48,714 nucleotides of DNA, taken from contig DAOVIO010000016.1 in NCBI GenBank assembly GCA_030673645.1, positions 1 to 48,714 of the forward strand, read 5' to 3'. Position 1 is the stretch's first letter. Each line of letters opens with the position of its first letter. The DNA comes from JAGLSB01 sp023135955 (GTDB lineage Bacteria > Bacteroidota > Bacteroidia > Bacteroidales > GCA-2748055). Both the position numbers and the translations under genes were made by a program. The notes under the pieces were generated by a model, which saw only the letters and a program-made list of their open reading frames with translations, was not told the origin of the DNA and did no database searches. This document shows positions 1-6,512 of this stretch, in pieces.

Positions 1-65
1 ATTATAAAAATAATAAACTAAGACTCTACGAATGGGAATCAGAAATTCAAATTATTAAAGATTAA
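1..65 (+). CDS. 3' end of the lipoprotein gene that crosses the junction (partial)
   Basis: This stretch repeats the last codons of the 144-residue lipoprotein gene at 48204-48638 and ends in TAA at 63-65. It is the same gene seen twice because the circular genome was opened inside it, not a second gene. The full description is under the complete copy. Confidence 0.9.
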   Translation, partial: YKNNKLRLYEWESEIQIIKD

Positions 66-97
66 TTTGCACAAGTCATTTAAATTAACTATTTTTG
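66..97 (+). promoter_or_regulatory. Bacteroidota-type promoter for a small RNA
   Basis: TTTG at 66-69, a 20-base spacer and TATTTTTG at 90-97 match the -33/-7 consensus TTTG-N19/20-TAnnTTTG. It follows directly on the lipoprotein stop codon. Transcription would start near 102-104, where the outer RNA stem begins. The next ORF is 400 bases away behind two terminators, so the likely product is a non-coding RNA. Confidence 0.6.
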
Positions 98-101
98 CGG
101 T

Positions 102-182
102 AGGTGAAGTTAAATATTGCAAATAATAGAGAATTTTTACAAGCGATACTAACAGAGGTTAGAATAGCTTCACCTTATATTT
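102..182 (+). ncRNA. Candidate structured small RNA A
   Basis: AGGTGAAG (102-109) pairs perfectly with CTTCACCT (168-175). Inside lies a five-pair hairpin, CTAAC (149-153) and GTTAG (158-162), around an AGAG loop. The predicted start of the upstream promoter coincides with the 5' arm, and a strong terminator follows, giving a transcript of roughly 110 nt. There is no convincing ORF. I do not recognise the family, and function is unknown. Confidence 0.5.
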
Positions 183-214
183 ACCACTTTAGATTCGTTC
201 TGAGGTGGTTTTTT
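183..214 (+). terminator. Rho-independent terminator of small RNA A and the arm before it
   Basis: An 11-pair hairpin with two G-U pairs (183-193 with 199-209, loop TTCGT) is followed directly by a T run (209-214). It would end small RNA A and any read-through from the lipoprotein gene across the junction. Confidence 0.8.
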
Positions 215-241
215 AATGATACATAATCAACAATTACAGGG

Positions 242-427
242 CCAGAGAAGTGATAAGTATTGCTACACTTTAAAAGACTTAGACAATGAACAAAATTGAT
301 GCTGCACCGCTTAATGGGACGGTGGCGAACCGTTACTGGTTTAAATTGTATGAATGTTTCTAAGACTTGTCATTTATACGTGCCTCACTGATCGACTGGA
401 CTAATTCCTATTCGATATAATACAAAA
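242..427 (+). ncRNA. Candidate multibranched RNA or short coding leader
   Basis: Three short segments pair in the right order over a long range: CCAG 242-245 with CTGG 396-399, AGTGA 249-253 with TCACT 385-389, and GTAT 257-260 with ATAC 376-379. Inside are CTTAGA 278-283 with TCTAAG 359-364 and a hairpin ACGGT 319-323 / ACCGT 329-333 with loop GGCGA. The same stretch also holds a 25-codon ORF (286-363). I saw no clear promoter, so it may be read through from upstream. It is either a structured RNA or a micropeptide gene. Confidence 0.35.
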
Positions 428-462
428 ACAAGTTAATCCTCGAAATGGGTTGACTTGTTTTT
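428..462 (+). terminator. Rho-independent terminator
   Basis: A twelve-pair stem with two G-U pairs (428-439 with 447-458, loop 440-446) runs into T458-T462. It separates the upstream structured RNAs from the HNH gene that starts at 514. Confidence 0.8.
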
Positions 463-513
463 GAACCTACTAAAAAGACCAGACCGCAAACCTTTCGATA
501 TAATAATTAAAGC

Positions 514-1101
514 ATGGAACAAGAATATACTACAATAACAAGACAGATTATTAAAAAGGCTTCACCAAAGAAAGGATTGATAAAACAGCAATTTATTTAT
601 CTAGGACTTGGATGGCCTTTAAAAAAAGGATGGGGAGATAAACTTTTAAGTTCAAAAATAAAAACCGCCGATCTGGAATTTTTGTTTCAGATTAAATACA
701 TGAGTAAGCAAAAACTAAAAACTGTTGAAATAACACCTATCGAATTAGTATATACTCCAAGAAAATTAAGAACTGTTAAGCCGAAAAAACAAACCACAAA
801 AAAATCAAAATATAGGAAAGTAACATCAAATGGATATATAAATGAGTTATTAAATTTTGTGTATGTAAATTATCCAATCGAATGGGAAAAACAATACTAT
901 CATCCGAACTGGCAAAGAATGAGGTTGTTTATTTTGAACAGAGATAATTTCAAATGTCAGAAATGTGGCGATGAACACACACAATTACACGTACACCATA
1001 AACACTATTCAGATGGTTTTATTTGGGAAGTAGATCCGACATATTTAATTACACTATGTGATAAATGCCATTCGAAAGAACATAAGAAAAATAAATCATA
1101 A
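514..1101 (+). CDS. HNH endonuclease
   Basis: This 195-residue protein has a basic N-terminal half and a C-terminal HNH zinc nuclease domain. Visible ligands and catalytic candidates are the C148/C151 pair, a cluster HVHH at 159-162 and a second knuckle CDKCH at 182-186. Such free-standing HNH nucleases cut DNA near packaging or replication sites, or act as homing enzymes. The gene stands alone between a terminator and the palindrome-controlled promoter at 1103. No intron splice structure was recognised beside it. HNH identity is firm; the role is inferred. Confidence 0.85.
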   Translation: MEQEYTTITRQIIKKASPKKGLIKQQFIYLGLGWPLKKGWGDKLLSSKIKTADLEFLFQIKYMSKQKLKTVEITPIELVYTPRKLRTVKPKKQTTKKSKYRKVTSNGYINELLNFVYVNYPIEWEKQYYHPNWQRMRLFILNRDNFKCQKCGDEHTQLHVHHKHYSDGFIWEVDPTYLITLCDKCHSKEHKKNKS

Positions 1102-1102
1102 C

Positions 1103-1146
1103 ATGCTTTGTAACATATTTTAACTCGATTATATTACTTAAATTTA
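1103..1146 (+). promoter_or_regulatory. Palindromic operator plus -7 element
   Basis: The imperfect palindrome ATGCTTTGTAACAT (1103-1116) is one of five copies in the genome. Exactly 22 bases later lies TAAATTTA (1139-1146), close to the Bacteroidota -7 element TAnnTTTG. The start codon of the 79-residue gene follows 15 bases on. Spacing is identical to that at 3037-3080, which supports a bound regulator. Confidence 0.55.
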
Positions 1147-1161
1147 CAAAAAATAAATGAG

Positions 1162-1401
1162 ATGAAAAGCGCAACATTAGGAAATTATTTATTATGGGAA
1201 GGCAAGCCAGCAAAAATAATCGGTGAAACAGACAAGCGACAAGTAATTATTGAGTTACTTGAAGATAAAAAATGTCCTCATTGCAAAGGAGATTTAGGAA
1301 AGGATCAAATTCATATGATAGTATCATCGCCTTTATTTCAAAAAAATGCAGAAAGGTTAAATACTATATTGGACGATGAAACTTTGATTATAACAAATTA
1401 A
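1162..1401 (+). CDS. Small CxxC protein of unknown function
   Basis: This 79-residue protein has one CPHC knuckle near residues 38-41 and a hydrophobic, probably beta-rich N-terminus opening MKSATLGNYLLW. The opening resembles the short 'xLRIGNY' phage proteins common in Bacteroidota, but I cannot assign a function. The ATG follows an A-rich leader (AAAAAATAAATGAG), normal here in the absence of Shine-Dalgarno sites. It is the first gene behind the palindrome-controlled promoter at 1103-1146, so it is probably early. Confidence 0.7.
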   Translation: MKSATLGNYLLWEGKPAKIIGETDKRQVIIELLEDKKCPHCKGDLGKDQIHMIVSSPLFQKNAERLNTILDDETLIITN

Positions 1402-1427
1402 GCATAAAAACTCTAAATAATTAATCT

Positions 1428-1435
1428 TAACTTGC
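1428..1435 (+). promoter_or_regulatory. -7 element TAACTTGC
   Basis: TAACTTGC also occurs before the minus-strand genes at 42292 and 10726 and before small RNA D. At 42297 it has a perfect TTTG 19 bases upstream, so it is accepted as a -7 variant. Here the -33 part is weak. The next ATG is at 1455. Confidence 0.45.
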
Positions 1436-1454
1436 AGTAACTAAAAACAGAGAT

Positions 1455-1586
1455 ATGAAAAAGCAATTAATCATAGGAAGTGATTTTGATATAAATTATT
1501 TTAATATTAAAAAGATAACTTCTGATGTACTTAAATTTACCGAACAACAAAATAATAAAAACAGAGATAGTTCTTTAAAATATTGA
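1455..1586 (+). CDS. Short ORF, 43 residues, unknown
   Basis: The translation is hydrophilic and lysine/asparagine-rich, beginning MKKQLIIGSDFDINYF. It has its own -7 element 20 bases upstream and ends right at the first arm of a hairpin (1586-1594). No family is recognised. Promoter, ATG and terminator in correct order argue that it is expressed. Codon use looks like that of its neighbours. Confidence 0.5.
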   Translation: MKKQLIIGSDFDINYFNIKKITSDVLKFTEQQNNKNRDSSLKY

Positions 1587-1672
1587 AAGTCTGATGAACT
1601 GAACAAGTATAAGCGCCAACGAGAATTTATTCTGATGAATTAGGCACACTTATTTGGCAAGTCAGACTTTTT
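1586..1672 (+). ncRNA. Nested hairpin RNA, possible terminator of the 43-residue gene
   Basis: A perfect nine-pair outer stem (AAAGTCTGA 1586-1594, TCAGACTTT 1662-1670) runs into TT and encloses further pairing (ATAAG with CTTAT, GCC with GGC) and an AGAAT/ATTCT hairpin. Two CTGATGA boxes are present, but they lack the stem II and GAA arrangement of a hammerhead ribozyme. It may simply end the upstream gene, although a plain terminator would not need the 67-base insert. Confidence 0.4.
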
Positions 1673-1762
1673 AAAATATATGGGATACTACAAAGTAAAA
1701 TTATGTGACGGCATGAATAAAACTGGGTAGCTTTAATTGAAACTCTGATCTATACAACGTTC

Positions 1763-1812
1763 AATATCATTAGGGTAGATATTAAAGATAGGTTCGACTC
1801 CTATTATCTCCA
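1763..1812 (+). ncRNA. tRNA 3'-half-like element
   Basis: ATAGG-TTCGACT-CCTAT (1788-1804) is a canonical T arm: five pairs and a seven-base loop fitting TTCRANY. It is followed by seven bases TATCTCC and A, like an acceptor strand and discriminator; CCA is not encoded. Upstream, AATATC/GATATT (1763-1768, 1778-1783) forms an anticodon-like arm with a 9-base loop and a 4-base variable region. The only 5' acceptor candidate, TGGGATA at 1681-1687, is much too far away for a normal tRNA. It could be a degenerate tRNA, a tmRNA-like fragment or a former attachment site. Confidence 0.35.
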
Positions 1813-1817
1813 CATTA

Positions 1818-1910
1818 GGGGCAGCAGTACACATTCTTAATCAAATACAGAGGTATTGATTACTCGTAAATAGTGAAGGTAAATAATTTCGTAACGCTGC
1901 CCCTTTTTTT
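1818..1910 (+). ncRNA. Candidate structured RNA C with intrinsic terminator
   Basis: GGGGCAGC (1818-1825) pairs perfectly with GCTGCCCC (1896-1903), followed by seven Ts. The enclosed 70 bases contain a hairpin AATCAA(A)TAC / GTATTGATT (1839-1861) with an AGAG loop, the same loop as in small RNA A. No ORF lies inside. Eight GC-rich pairs in such AT-rich DNA stand out. It is either a long-insert terminator or the 3' domain of an RNA that includes the tRNA-like part. Confidence 0.5.
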
Positions 1911-1929
1911 CTAACTTAAATCAAAATAT

Positions 1930-2847
1930 ATGGAATTAATAAATTATGTATCTAAAATAATATGCTGGTTTAGCGGAGGTGTAACTTCTGCAATCGCATG
2001 TAAATTAGCAATAGAATTATTTGGTAAAGAGAATTGCAGAGTTATTTTTATGGATACTTATAATGAAGATGATGATACTTATAGATTTAAAAATGATTGT
2101 GAAAAATGGTATGGGATAAATATTGAAACTATTACTATTATAGGAAAGCAAATAAATACAAGAAAAGGTATAATTATTTTTAATTCTATTGACGATGTTT
2201 GGAATCATTATTTAAGTTTAAATGTTGCTTCAGGAGCAATTTGCTCTAGTGTTCTTAAAAGAGATTTAAGACAATTATGGGAAAAAAAGAATGATTATTC
2301 ATATCAAGTATTTGGATTTGATGCAGGAGAACCCAAAAGAGCAAAAGGATTGACTTTAAATTATCCTAAAAGCAATCCTATTTATCCATTATTAATGATG
2401 GGATATTCAAAAAAAGATGCAATTAATATTTTAAATGAAGCAGGAATAAAAATTCCAATCACTTATAATTATGGATTCTTAAATAATAATTGTTTTAAAA
2501 CTGGTTGCATTCAGGGAGGAATTGGATATTGGCAAAAAATGGAAAGAGAATTCTTACCTAAGTTTGATAGGATGGCCAGTAAAGAACATTATTTGACAAA
2601 TAAAAAAGGCAAACCAGTAACAATGCTTAAAGATCAAAGCAAAGAAGCAAAATTACTTGTGGAACAAACAGGTAATAAATCATTACAATGTGTATTTTTA
2701 AAACCACATCCTGATTATCCACATATTAAAGATATATCAATAATGAAAGGACGAGAGCCTAAACCACTTACTGATTGTAATGGATTTTGTGGTATAGATG
2801 ATTTAATTAGAAATCCAACTGAATTAGAGATTAATTTTGAATATTAA
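1930..2847 (+). CDS. PP-loop ATPase, PAPS-reductase-like family protein
   Basis: This 305-residue protein has the pyrophosphatase loop SGGVTS at residues 15-20. That motif defines the N-type ATP-pyrophosphatases that adenylate substrates (PAPS reductase, DndC, QueC and TtcA relatives). Cysteines cluster in three places (CSSVLKR; a CxxxxC in NCFKTGC; CNGFC near the C-terminus) and could hold a metal or an iron-sulfur cluster. Phage members are usually annotated as PAPS-reductase-like, with nucleic-acid modification as one suggested role. No dnd or queuosine partner genes are nearby. Fold confident, reaction unknown. Confidence 0.75.
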   Translation: MELINYVSKIICWFSGGVTSAIACKLAIELFGKENCRVIFMDTYNEDDDTYRFKNDCEKWYGINIETITIIGKQINTRKGIIIFNSIDDVWNHYLSLNVASGAICSSVLKRDLRQLWEKKNDYSYQVFGFDAGEPKRAKGLTLNYPKSNPIYPLLMMGYSKKDAINILNEAGIKIPITYNYGFLNNNCFKTGCIQGGIGYWQKMEREFLPKFDRMASKEHYLTNKKGKPVTMLKDQSKEAKLLVEQTGNKSLQCVFLKPHPDYPHIKDISIMKGREPKPLTDCNGFCGIDDLIRNPTELEINFEY

Positions 2848-2856
2848 TCAAAATAT

Positions 2857-3015
2857 ATGGAATACTTAATTATTGGCGGATGCATTCTAACTGTATCTGC
2901 TTTTATTACCTGGGGCCTGTTTATTTTATTTAGGATTCGTGAAAGAATTAACCGGCCCGATAAGATTGAATATTATATTGAGATTGATGAAAAAGATAAT
3001 TCGCATGTTTTGTAG
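2857..3015 (+). CDS. Small single-pass membrane protein
   Basis: A 52-residue ORF with one transmembrane helix at about residues 3-24, then a charged tail. Its start region (TCAAAATATATGGAAT) repeats that of the PP-loop gene just upstream, so both probably share a start-site type. The stop codon lies within the operator palindrome at 3005-3018. Function unknown. Confidence 0.55.
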   Translation: MEYLIIGGCILTVSAFITWGLFILFRIRERINRPDKIEYYIEIDEKDNSHVL

Positions 3016-3080
3016 CATTAAAAATATTTATCAAACATGTTTTCTAACACATAATGGCCGGATTAATGGGGTTATCTTTG
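3005..3080 (+). promoter_or_regulatory. Tandem palindromes and -7 element
   Basis: ATGTTTTGTAGCAT (3005-3018) and ATGTTTTCTAACAC (3037-3050) are two copies of the genome's ATGTT-N4-AACAT palindrome, with centres 32 bp (three helical turns) apart. The consensus -7 element TATCTTTG (3073-3080) begins 22 bases after the second copy, the same spacing as at 1103-1146. Transcription would start near 3087, past the first possible ATG at 3054, and so favours the ATG at 3102. Confidence 0.6.
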
Positions 3081-3101
3081 AGTATAATTAAAACGAAACA
3101 A

Positions 3102-3431
3102 ATGAAAGCACGAGATTTATTAAGATTGCCATTAGGCGAATATGAATTAACCGATGATATTTATAATTATCAACTCAAAAAGGGATTAACCGATGATAAT
3201 TCAATAGTTTATGTAATTATAGAAAAAAGAACTAGAAATCTTTTTTGCCTGTTCGAGAAAGAGATAATAGATGAAGAATATTATGGTGATTTCTTTAAAC
3301 GAATAATTTTAAGTGTTTGCATAAGCATTGGTGGATTTACAGTACATTCTAATGATATTTCATATGGTTTGTATAGTTTAAAATTTGCTCCTAATGGATC
3401 ATTTAAGGAATTTATAAACAAAACAAAATGA
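3102..3431 (+). CDS. Unknown phage protein, 109 residues
   Basis: The frame is open from an ATG at 3054 (125 residues). I choose the ATG at 3102 because a consensus -7 element lies between the two and the A-rich leader AAACGAAACAA precedes 3102. The protein begins MKARDLLRLPLGEYELTDD and looks like a mixed alpha/beta soluble protein. No family is recognised. It is the first gene of a tightly packed run in which each gene overlaps the next by 1-4 bases through to the exonuclease, so it probably belongs to the recombination operon. Confidence 0.6.
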   Translation: MKARDLLRLPLGEYELTDDIYNYQLKKGLTDDNSIVYVIIEKRTRNLFCLFEKEIIDEEYYGDFFKRIILSVCISIGGFTVHSNDISYGLYSLKFAPNGSFKEFINKTK

Positions 3432-3694
3432 CAGATTTACCAAAATACCGCATCGAACTTTTAACCCGTAAAATTATAGATCACATTGAAAATACTGGTT
3501 GCGATTCAATCACCGAAGATACCTGGTTTGAATTTGAAAGTTGTACAGCTACTATTAAAGCTGCTGTTTATTGGATAGGAGATTTTGACAGTATAGATAT
3601 TGAAAGCTGTCAATTGCAGTTTGAAGTTGATCTGACTATTTTTAATATGCAGGAAATAGTAGAATTAGAGGAATTAATTAAACTTTATAAATAA
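3428..3694 (+). CDS. Unknown acidic phage protein, 88 residues
   Basis: The ATG overlaps the previous stop by four bases (ATGA) and the stop overlaps the next start, which suggests translational coupling. The protein is acidic, with four cysteines scattered and not in knuckles. It is located just before the putative recombination genes. No family recognised. Confidence 0.65.
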   Translation: MTDLPKYRIELLTRKIIDHIENTGCDSITEDTWFEFESCTATIKAAVYWIGDFDSIDIESCQLQFEVDLTIFNMQEIVELEELIKLYK

Positions 3695-4101
3695 TGAAAG
3701 CAAAAATCATTTCAGTAGAATTCAAAAAGGAATATACAACTAAATTTGGTGTATTGTATCTTCATAAAATCACTTATGGCGAAGGTGATTCTGGTTTTTA
3801 TTCCAGTAAGAAAAAAGAACAGACTAAATTTGTAGTTGGTCAAGAAACTGAATTTGATATTGAAAAACAGATGGGCCAAAATAATAAAAGTTGGGATAAG
3901 ATAAAACCAATCATGGCTAATCAAGGTTTTTCAAATCAAGGACGAGCACAGCAACGAGAACAAAATAAATATTCCGGTTTTGCTATGGCCTATGCAAAAG
4001 ATTTGGTTGTTTCAGGTAAAATCGAAATTGAGCAAATGTATGCGGAAGCTCAATGTATGATTGATTGGATGGTTCTAAAAGATAAAGAATTACTGAAATG
4101 A
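3694..4101 (+). CDS. Putative recombination accessory protein
   Basis: The 135-residue protein begins with a beta-rich segment (MKAKIISVEFKKEY...) that could be an OB-like fold. A glutamine/asparagine-rich linker (SNQGRAQQREQNK) follows, then a helical tail. This layout and the position directly before a YqaJ exonuclease (4-base overlap) resemble single-strand-binding partners of phage exonucleases. I infer the role from context only. Confidence 0.5.
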   Translation: MKAKIISVEFKKEYTTKFGVLYLHKITYGEGDSGFYSSKKKEQTKFVVGQETEFDIEKQMGQNNKSWDKIKPIMANQGFSNQGRAQQREQNKYSGFAMAYAKDLVVSGKIEIEQMYAEAQCMIDWMVLKDKELLK

Positions 4102-4721
4102 TTACTATCAACGTACCACAAGGAAGCGAAGCATGGTTTGAACATCGTATGGGGCGTATAACGGCCTCTAAATTCGCTGTTGCTATGTCAGGGGAATCAA
4201 CCAAAGGCTTTAAAGAGTTAATCGAGGAAATCGCTGCTGAAATCGTTTCTAAGGAGATTGAAGAAACCTATTCTAATACAGATATGGAAAGAGGTATTGA
4301 ACTGGAACCATATGGAGCAAAAGAATATGAGAATGTTTTAGGTATTGAAGTTTCAGAAGTTGGTTTTTGTATTCCCGATGAATCAGATCCACTACATGAA
4401 TGGGTAGGTGTTTCACCTGATAGATTAATTGAAGGTGATGGAATCCTGGAAATTAAATGCCCTAAGAAAAAAACTCACTGGGGATATATCAAAGCCAACA
4501 AATTACCAAGCGTTTACCGTTGGCAAGTTCAAGGGCAATTAATGGTAACCGGTAAAGATTATTGCGACTTTATGTCTTATCATCCAAGTTTGAAACCTTT
4601 CATAATTCGGGTTTATCCTGATTTAGAAATGCACAGCCAAATGAGGGAACGATTTGAATTGATTATTTCACTCGTTAAAAAGGAAATTGAAACTTATAAC
4701 CTTTATGATTATCACTCATGA
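4098..4721 (+). CDS. YqaJ-type (lambda exonuclease family) recombinase nuclease
   Basis: This 207-residue protein fits the YqaJ family in length and motifs. The N-terminal QGSEAWFEHRMGRITASKF segment is the family opening, and ERGIELEP at ~64-71 follows. The PD-(D/E)xK core is GVSPDR (D108) with LEIKCP (E118, K120). It would resect double-stranded DNA ends 5' to 3' for single-strand annealing recombination. Neighbours are a possible ssDNA-binding protein and a NinB-like protein, with 4-base overlaps on both sides, so the three form one recombination cassette. Confidence 0.9.
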   Translation: MITINVPQGSEAWFEHRMGRITASKFAVAMSGESTKGFKELIEEIAAEIVSKEIEETYSNTDMERGIELEPYGAKEYENVLGIEVSEVGFCIPDESDPLHEWVGVSPDRLIEGDGILEIKCPKKKTHWGYIKANKLPSVYRWQVQGQLMVTGKDYCDFMSYHPSLKPFIIRVYPDLEMHSQMRERFELIISLVKKEIETYNLYDYHS

Positions 4722-5203
4722 GTAGGTACAATCTAAAAAAGAACACTTACAAACGTCAATCCGCAATCGAATACTTTAAAAAGCTACTCGACCAAGAAGC
4801 AACTGCTGATTTAAAGAAAGTAACTCAAAAGCGAACATTACAGCAGAATGCTTTATATTGGGTATGGCTGACTTGCATCGAAAAAGAAACCGGCAACCCA
4901 AAAGAGCAAATGCATTTATTATATCGGGCTAATTTCCTGCCTAAATCAGATGAACAGATAGTTAAAACAATCATTCCAAGTTTATGGGAAACTGTCAAGA
5001 TCCAGATAAACAATTATCACTACTTCGATGAATTGGCAGATATTATTAATATCATTTCAAGACACACTCCTGATAACGATACTAAAGAAATGACTTACTA
5101 TATGGATTCAATCAAGGATCACGCTAAACAATCAATGGATATACTTCTATTGACTAAAGACGAAAAATATTTTATAGACTTTATAAATGAATATCAACGA
5201 TGA
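4718..5203 (+). CDS. NinB-like recombination protein
   Basis: The segment KRTLQQNALYWVWLTCIEKE near residues 38-57 is the hallmark of NinB/Orf-like recombination mediators, which bind single-stranded DNA and help load the annealing step. Length (161) fits. The start overlaps the exonuclease stop by four bases. No separate annealing protein (RecT, Erf) was recognised, so this may be the main partner of the nuclease. Confidence 0.65.
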   Translation: MSRYNLKKNTYKRQSAIEYFKKLLDQEATADLKKVTQKRTLQQNALYWVWLTCIEKETGNPKEQMHLLYRANFLPKSDEQIVKTIIPSLWETVKIQINNYHYFDELADIINIISRHTPDNDTKEMTYYMDSIKDHAKQSMDILLLTKDEKYFIDFINEYQR

Positions 5204-5427
5204 AAGAACAAGAAAAAATAAACAGAGATGCAATCAGGCACATGGAATATTCAATAAGAGCATTTGCGAAAGCAGCCATTTATGCATCAACATCAATTAG
5301 AGAATTTGATAAATATTTGAATCAAATGGAAATTATCAGAAAAGAAAAACGTAGAATAAAAAGGCGTGAATTCTGGTGGAAGGTTAAAAATTTGCCAACA
5401 ATAATCAGAAATAAATTTAAACGATGA
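5200..5427 (+). CDS. Small basic protein, unknown
   Basis: Seventy-five residues, mostly helical by composition, with a strongly basic C-terminal half (RKEKRRIKRREFWWK). It could contact nucleic acid or membrane. It is coupled by 4-base overlaps at both ends within the recombination run. No family recognised. Confidence 0.6.
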   Translation: MKEQEKINRDAIRHMEYSIRAFAKAAIYASTSIREFDKYLNQMEIIRKEKRRIKRREFWWKVKNLPTIIRNKFKR

Positions 5428-5750
5428 AACTAACAAAGAAAAAAGCAATAGAATTATCTATTTTGAAATGGGAATGGATAGTTAAGAATAATGGTGAATT
5501 AGATTTTCATGAGCTAATAAAAGAAATACCAGAATTGAGTAAAGTTTTGTCATCTTGTGGACTGTGTGAAAAATACATAGAGAATAGAGAATATGATGAT
5601 TGGTGCAATGGTTGTCCTATTTGTATTTATGGCAAAGAGAATGAATCACATGGATGCACTGTAGAAAAACATCCATGGATGATATGGACTGATAATAGAA
5701 CTAAAATTAATGCCCAAACAGTTCTTAATTTAATTAAAAGCATAAAATGA
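5424..5750 (+). CDS. Cysteine-rich zinc-binding-type phage protein
   Basis: The 108-residue protein has a helical N-terminus followed by a cysteine-rich core (CGLCE, then CNGCPIC, then a later C and H) that looks like a zinc site. Similar small cysteine-rich proteins are widespread in phages and have no known function. Overlaps neighbours by four bases on each side. Confidence 0.65.
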   Translation: MKLTKKKAIELSILKWEWIVKNNGELDFHELIKEIPELSKVLSSCGLCEKYIENREYDDWCNGCPICIYGKENESHGCTVEKHPWMIWTDNRTKINAQTVLNLIKSIK

Positions 5751-5959
5751 AACAAAGCTGGCACATAGTTAATAAACAAAGCGGTAAGATTATTTTCGAC
5801 AGTGATAGCTTTAAAATGGTTAACAGTTTATGCCGTTTCTTGGTTGATATTAAAATGGATGAGTTTTTCAAAGTAGAAACATTACAGCCATTCAGGTATA
5901 TTCGATTGCCTTATTTGCGATGTATGGGAGTTGTCGAATTGGCTGATTTTAATTCCTAA
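5747..5959 (+). CDS. Unknown protein, 70 residues
   Basis: The opening SWHIVNKQSGKIIFDSDSF suggests a small beta-strand domain. No motif or family is recognised. Its 5' end overlaps the cysteine-rich gene by four bases. A 58-base gap separates it from the next ATG and ends this tightly coupled run. Confidence 0.55.
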   Translation: MKQSWHIVNKQSGKIIFDSDSFKMVNSLCRFLVDIKMDEFFKVETLQPFRYIRLPYLRCMGVVELADFNS

Positions 5960-6017
5960 AACTATTATAATAAGTCAATTTATTTTAGTACCTTTAAAAA
6001 TAGTTATTGATAAAGTT

Positions 6018-6482
6018 ATGACAATACACAAAACAGATATTCAACCAGTTTTTCATGATATGCCCGGAATAGGAATAATTGATTATTCTTTTGATACTGC
6101 GAAAAATGAATTAAAAATAGATATATCTTATTCATCCAAAATAAATGGTAGACAGGCAAGACAATTATGGGATAAGTTAACACTTTATAACGATCCTGAT
6201 TCTAATTTACTGGAATCAAAAAGAATTGCTGCATTGATTTGTGGGGTAGAACGATTCAATAGTAAATCAAGAAAACCAAATCAAGTGTTTTTTAGAAATT
6301 TAGTTATGTGGTATGCCTTTAGGATGTTAAGATTTAGTATTGATAAAGTAACAACTATTTTTGATATTAAAATAAATACATGCTATTACGGCATTTACAA
6401 GATTGAAAAAAATGAAAATGAATTGCTTTATGACCAAATAGAATGGCGCAGGCAATTTATGGAACAAATAAAAAAGATATAA
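6018..6482 (+). CDS. DnaA domain IV-like DNA-binding protein (putative)
   Basis: The frame stays open back to a TTG at 5931, but that would overlap the previous gene. The ATG at 6018 behind GATAAAGTT is preferred and gives 154 residues. The C-terminal part (FFRNLVMWYAFRMLRF, then a helix-turn-helix-like FDIKINTCYYGIYKIE) is laid out like the origin-binding helix-turn-helix at the end of DnaA. The protein has no AAA+ domain. It could mark the phage origin or regulate host DnaA. The resemblance is by eye only. Confidence 0.45.
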   Translation: MTIHKTDIQPVFHDMPGIGIIDYSFDTAKNELKIDISYSSKINGRQARQLWDKLTLYNDPDSNLLESKRIAALICGVERFNSKSRKPNQVFFRNLVMWYAFRMLRFSIDKVTTIFDIKINTCYYGIYKIEKNENELLYDQIEWRRQFMEQIKKI

Positions 6483-6512
6483 TGGCACAATCAATAGACA
6501 AACTACTCGACA

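Larger units (their letters stand above)
1..141. repeat. Terminal direct repeat, left copy
   Basis: These 141 bases are identical to the last 141 bases of the window (48574-48714). This is the signature of a circular molecule written out linearly with an overlap, so the unit length is 48,573 bp. A length of 141 is also a common maximum assembly k-mer, so the repeat is probably an assembly overlap and not a biological terminal repeat. Confidence 0.95.

Noticed and set aside
228..1101. Group I intron with HNH homing endonuclease
   Set aside because: The structured DNA before the HNH gene lacks recognisable P, Q, R and S core elements, ends in a normal terminator, and interrupts no gene.
1586..1672. 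Hammerhead ribozyme
   Set aside because: CTGATGA occurs twice, but neither copy is followed by a stem II and GAA in the right place, and no cleavage triplet fits.
1681..1812. Complete tRNA or tmRNA gene
   Set aside because: Only the 3' half is convincing; no D arm, a 9-base anticodon-like loop, and a distant 5' strand. It is listed as tRNA-like instead.
5931..6017. TTG start for the DnaA-tail-like gene
   Set aside because: It overlaps the previous gene and gives an atypical hydrophobic N-terminus; the ATG at 6018 is normal.
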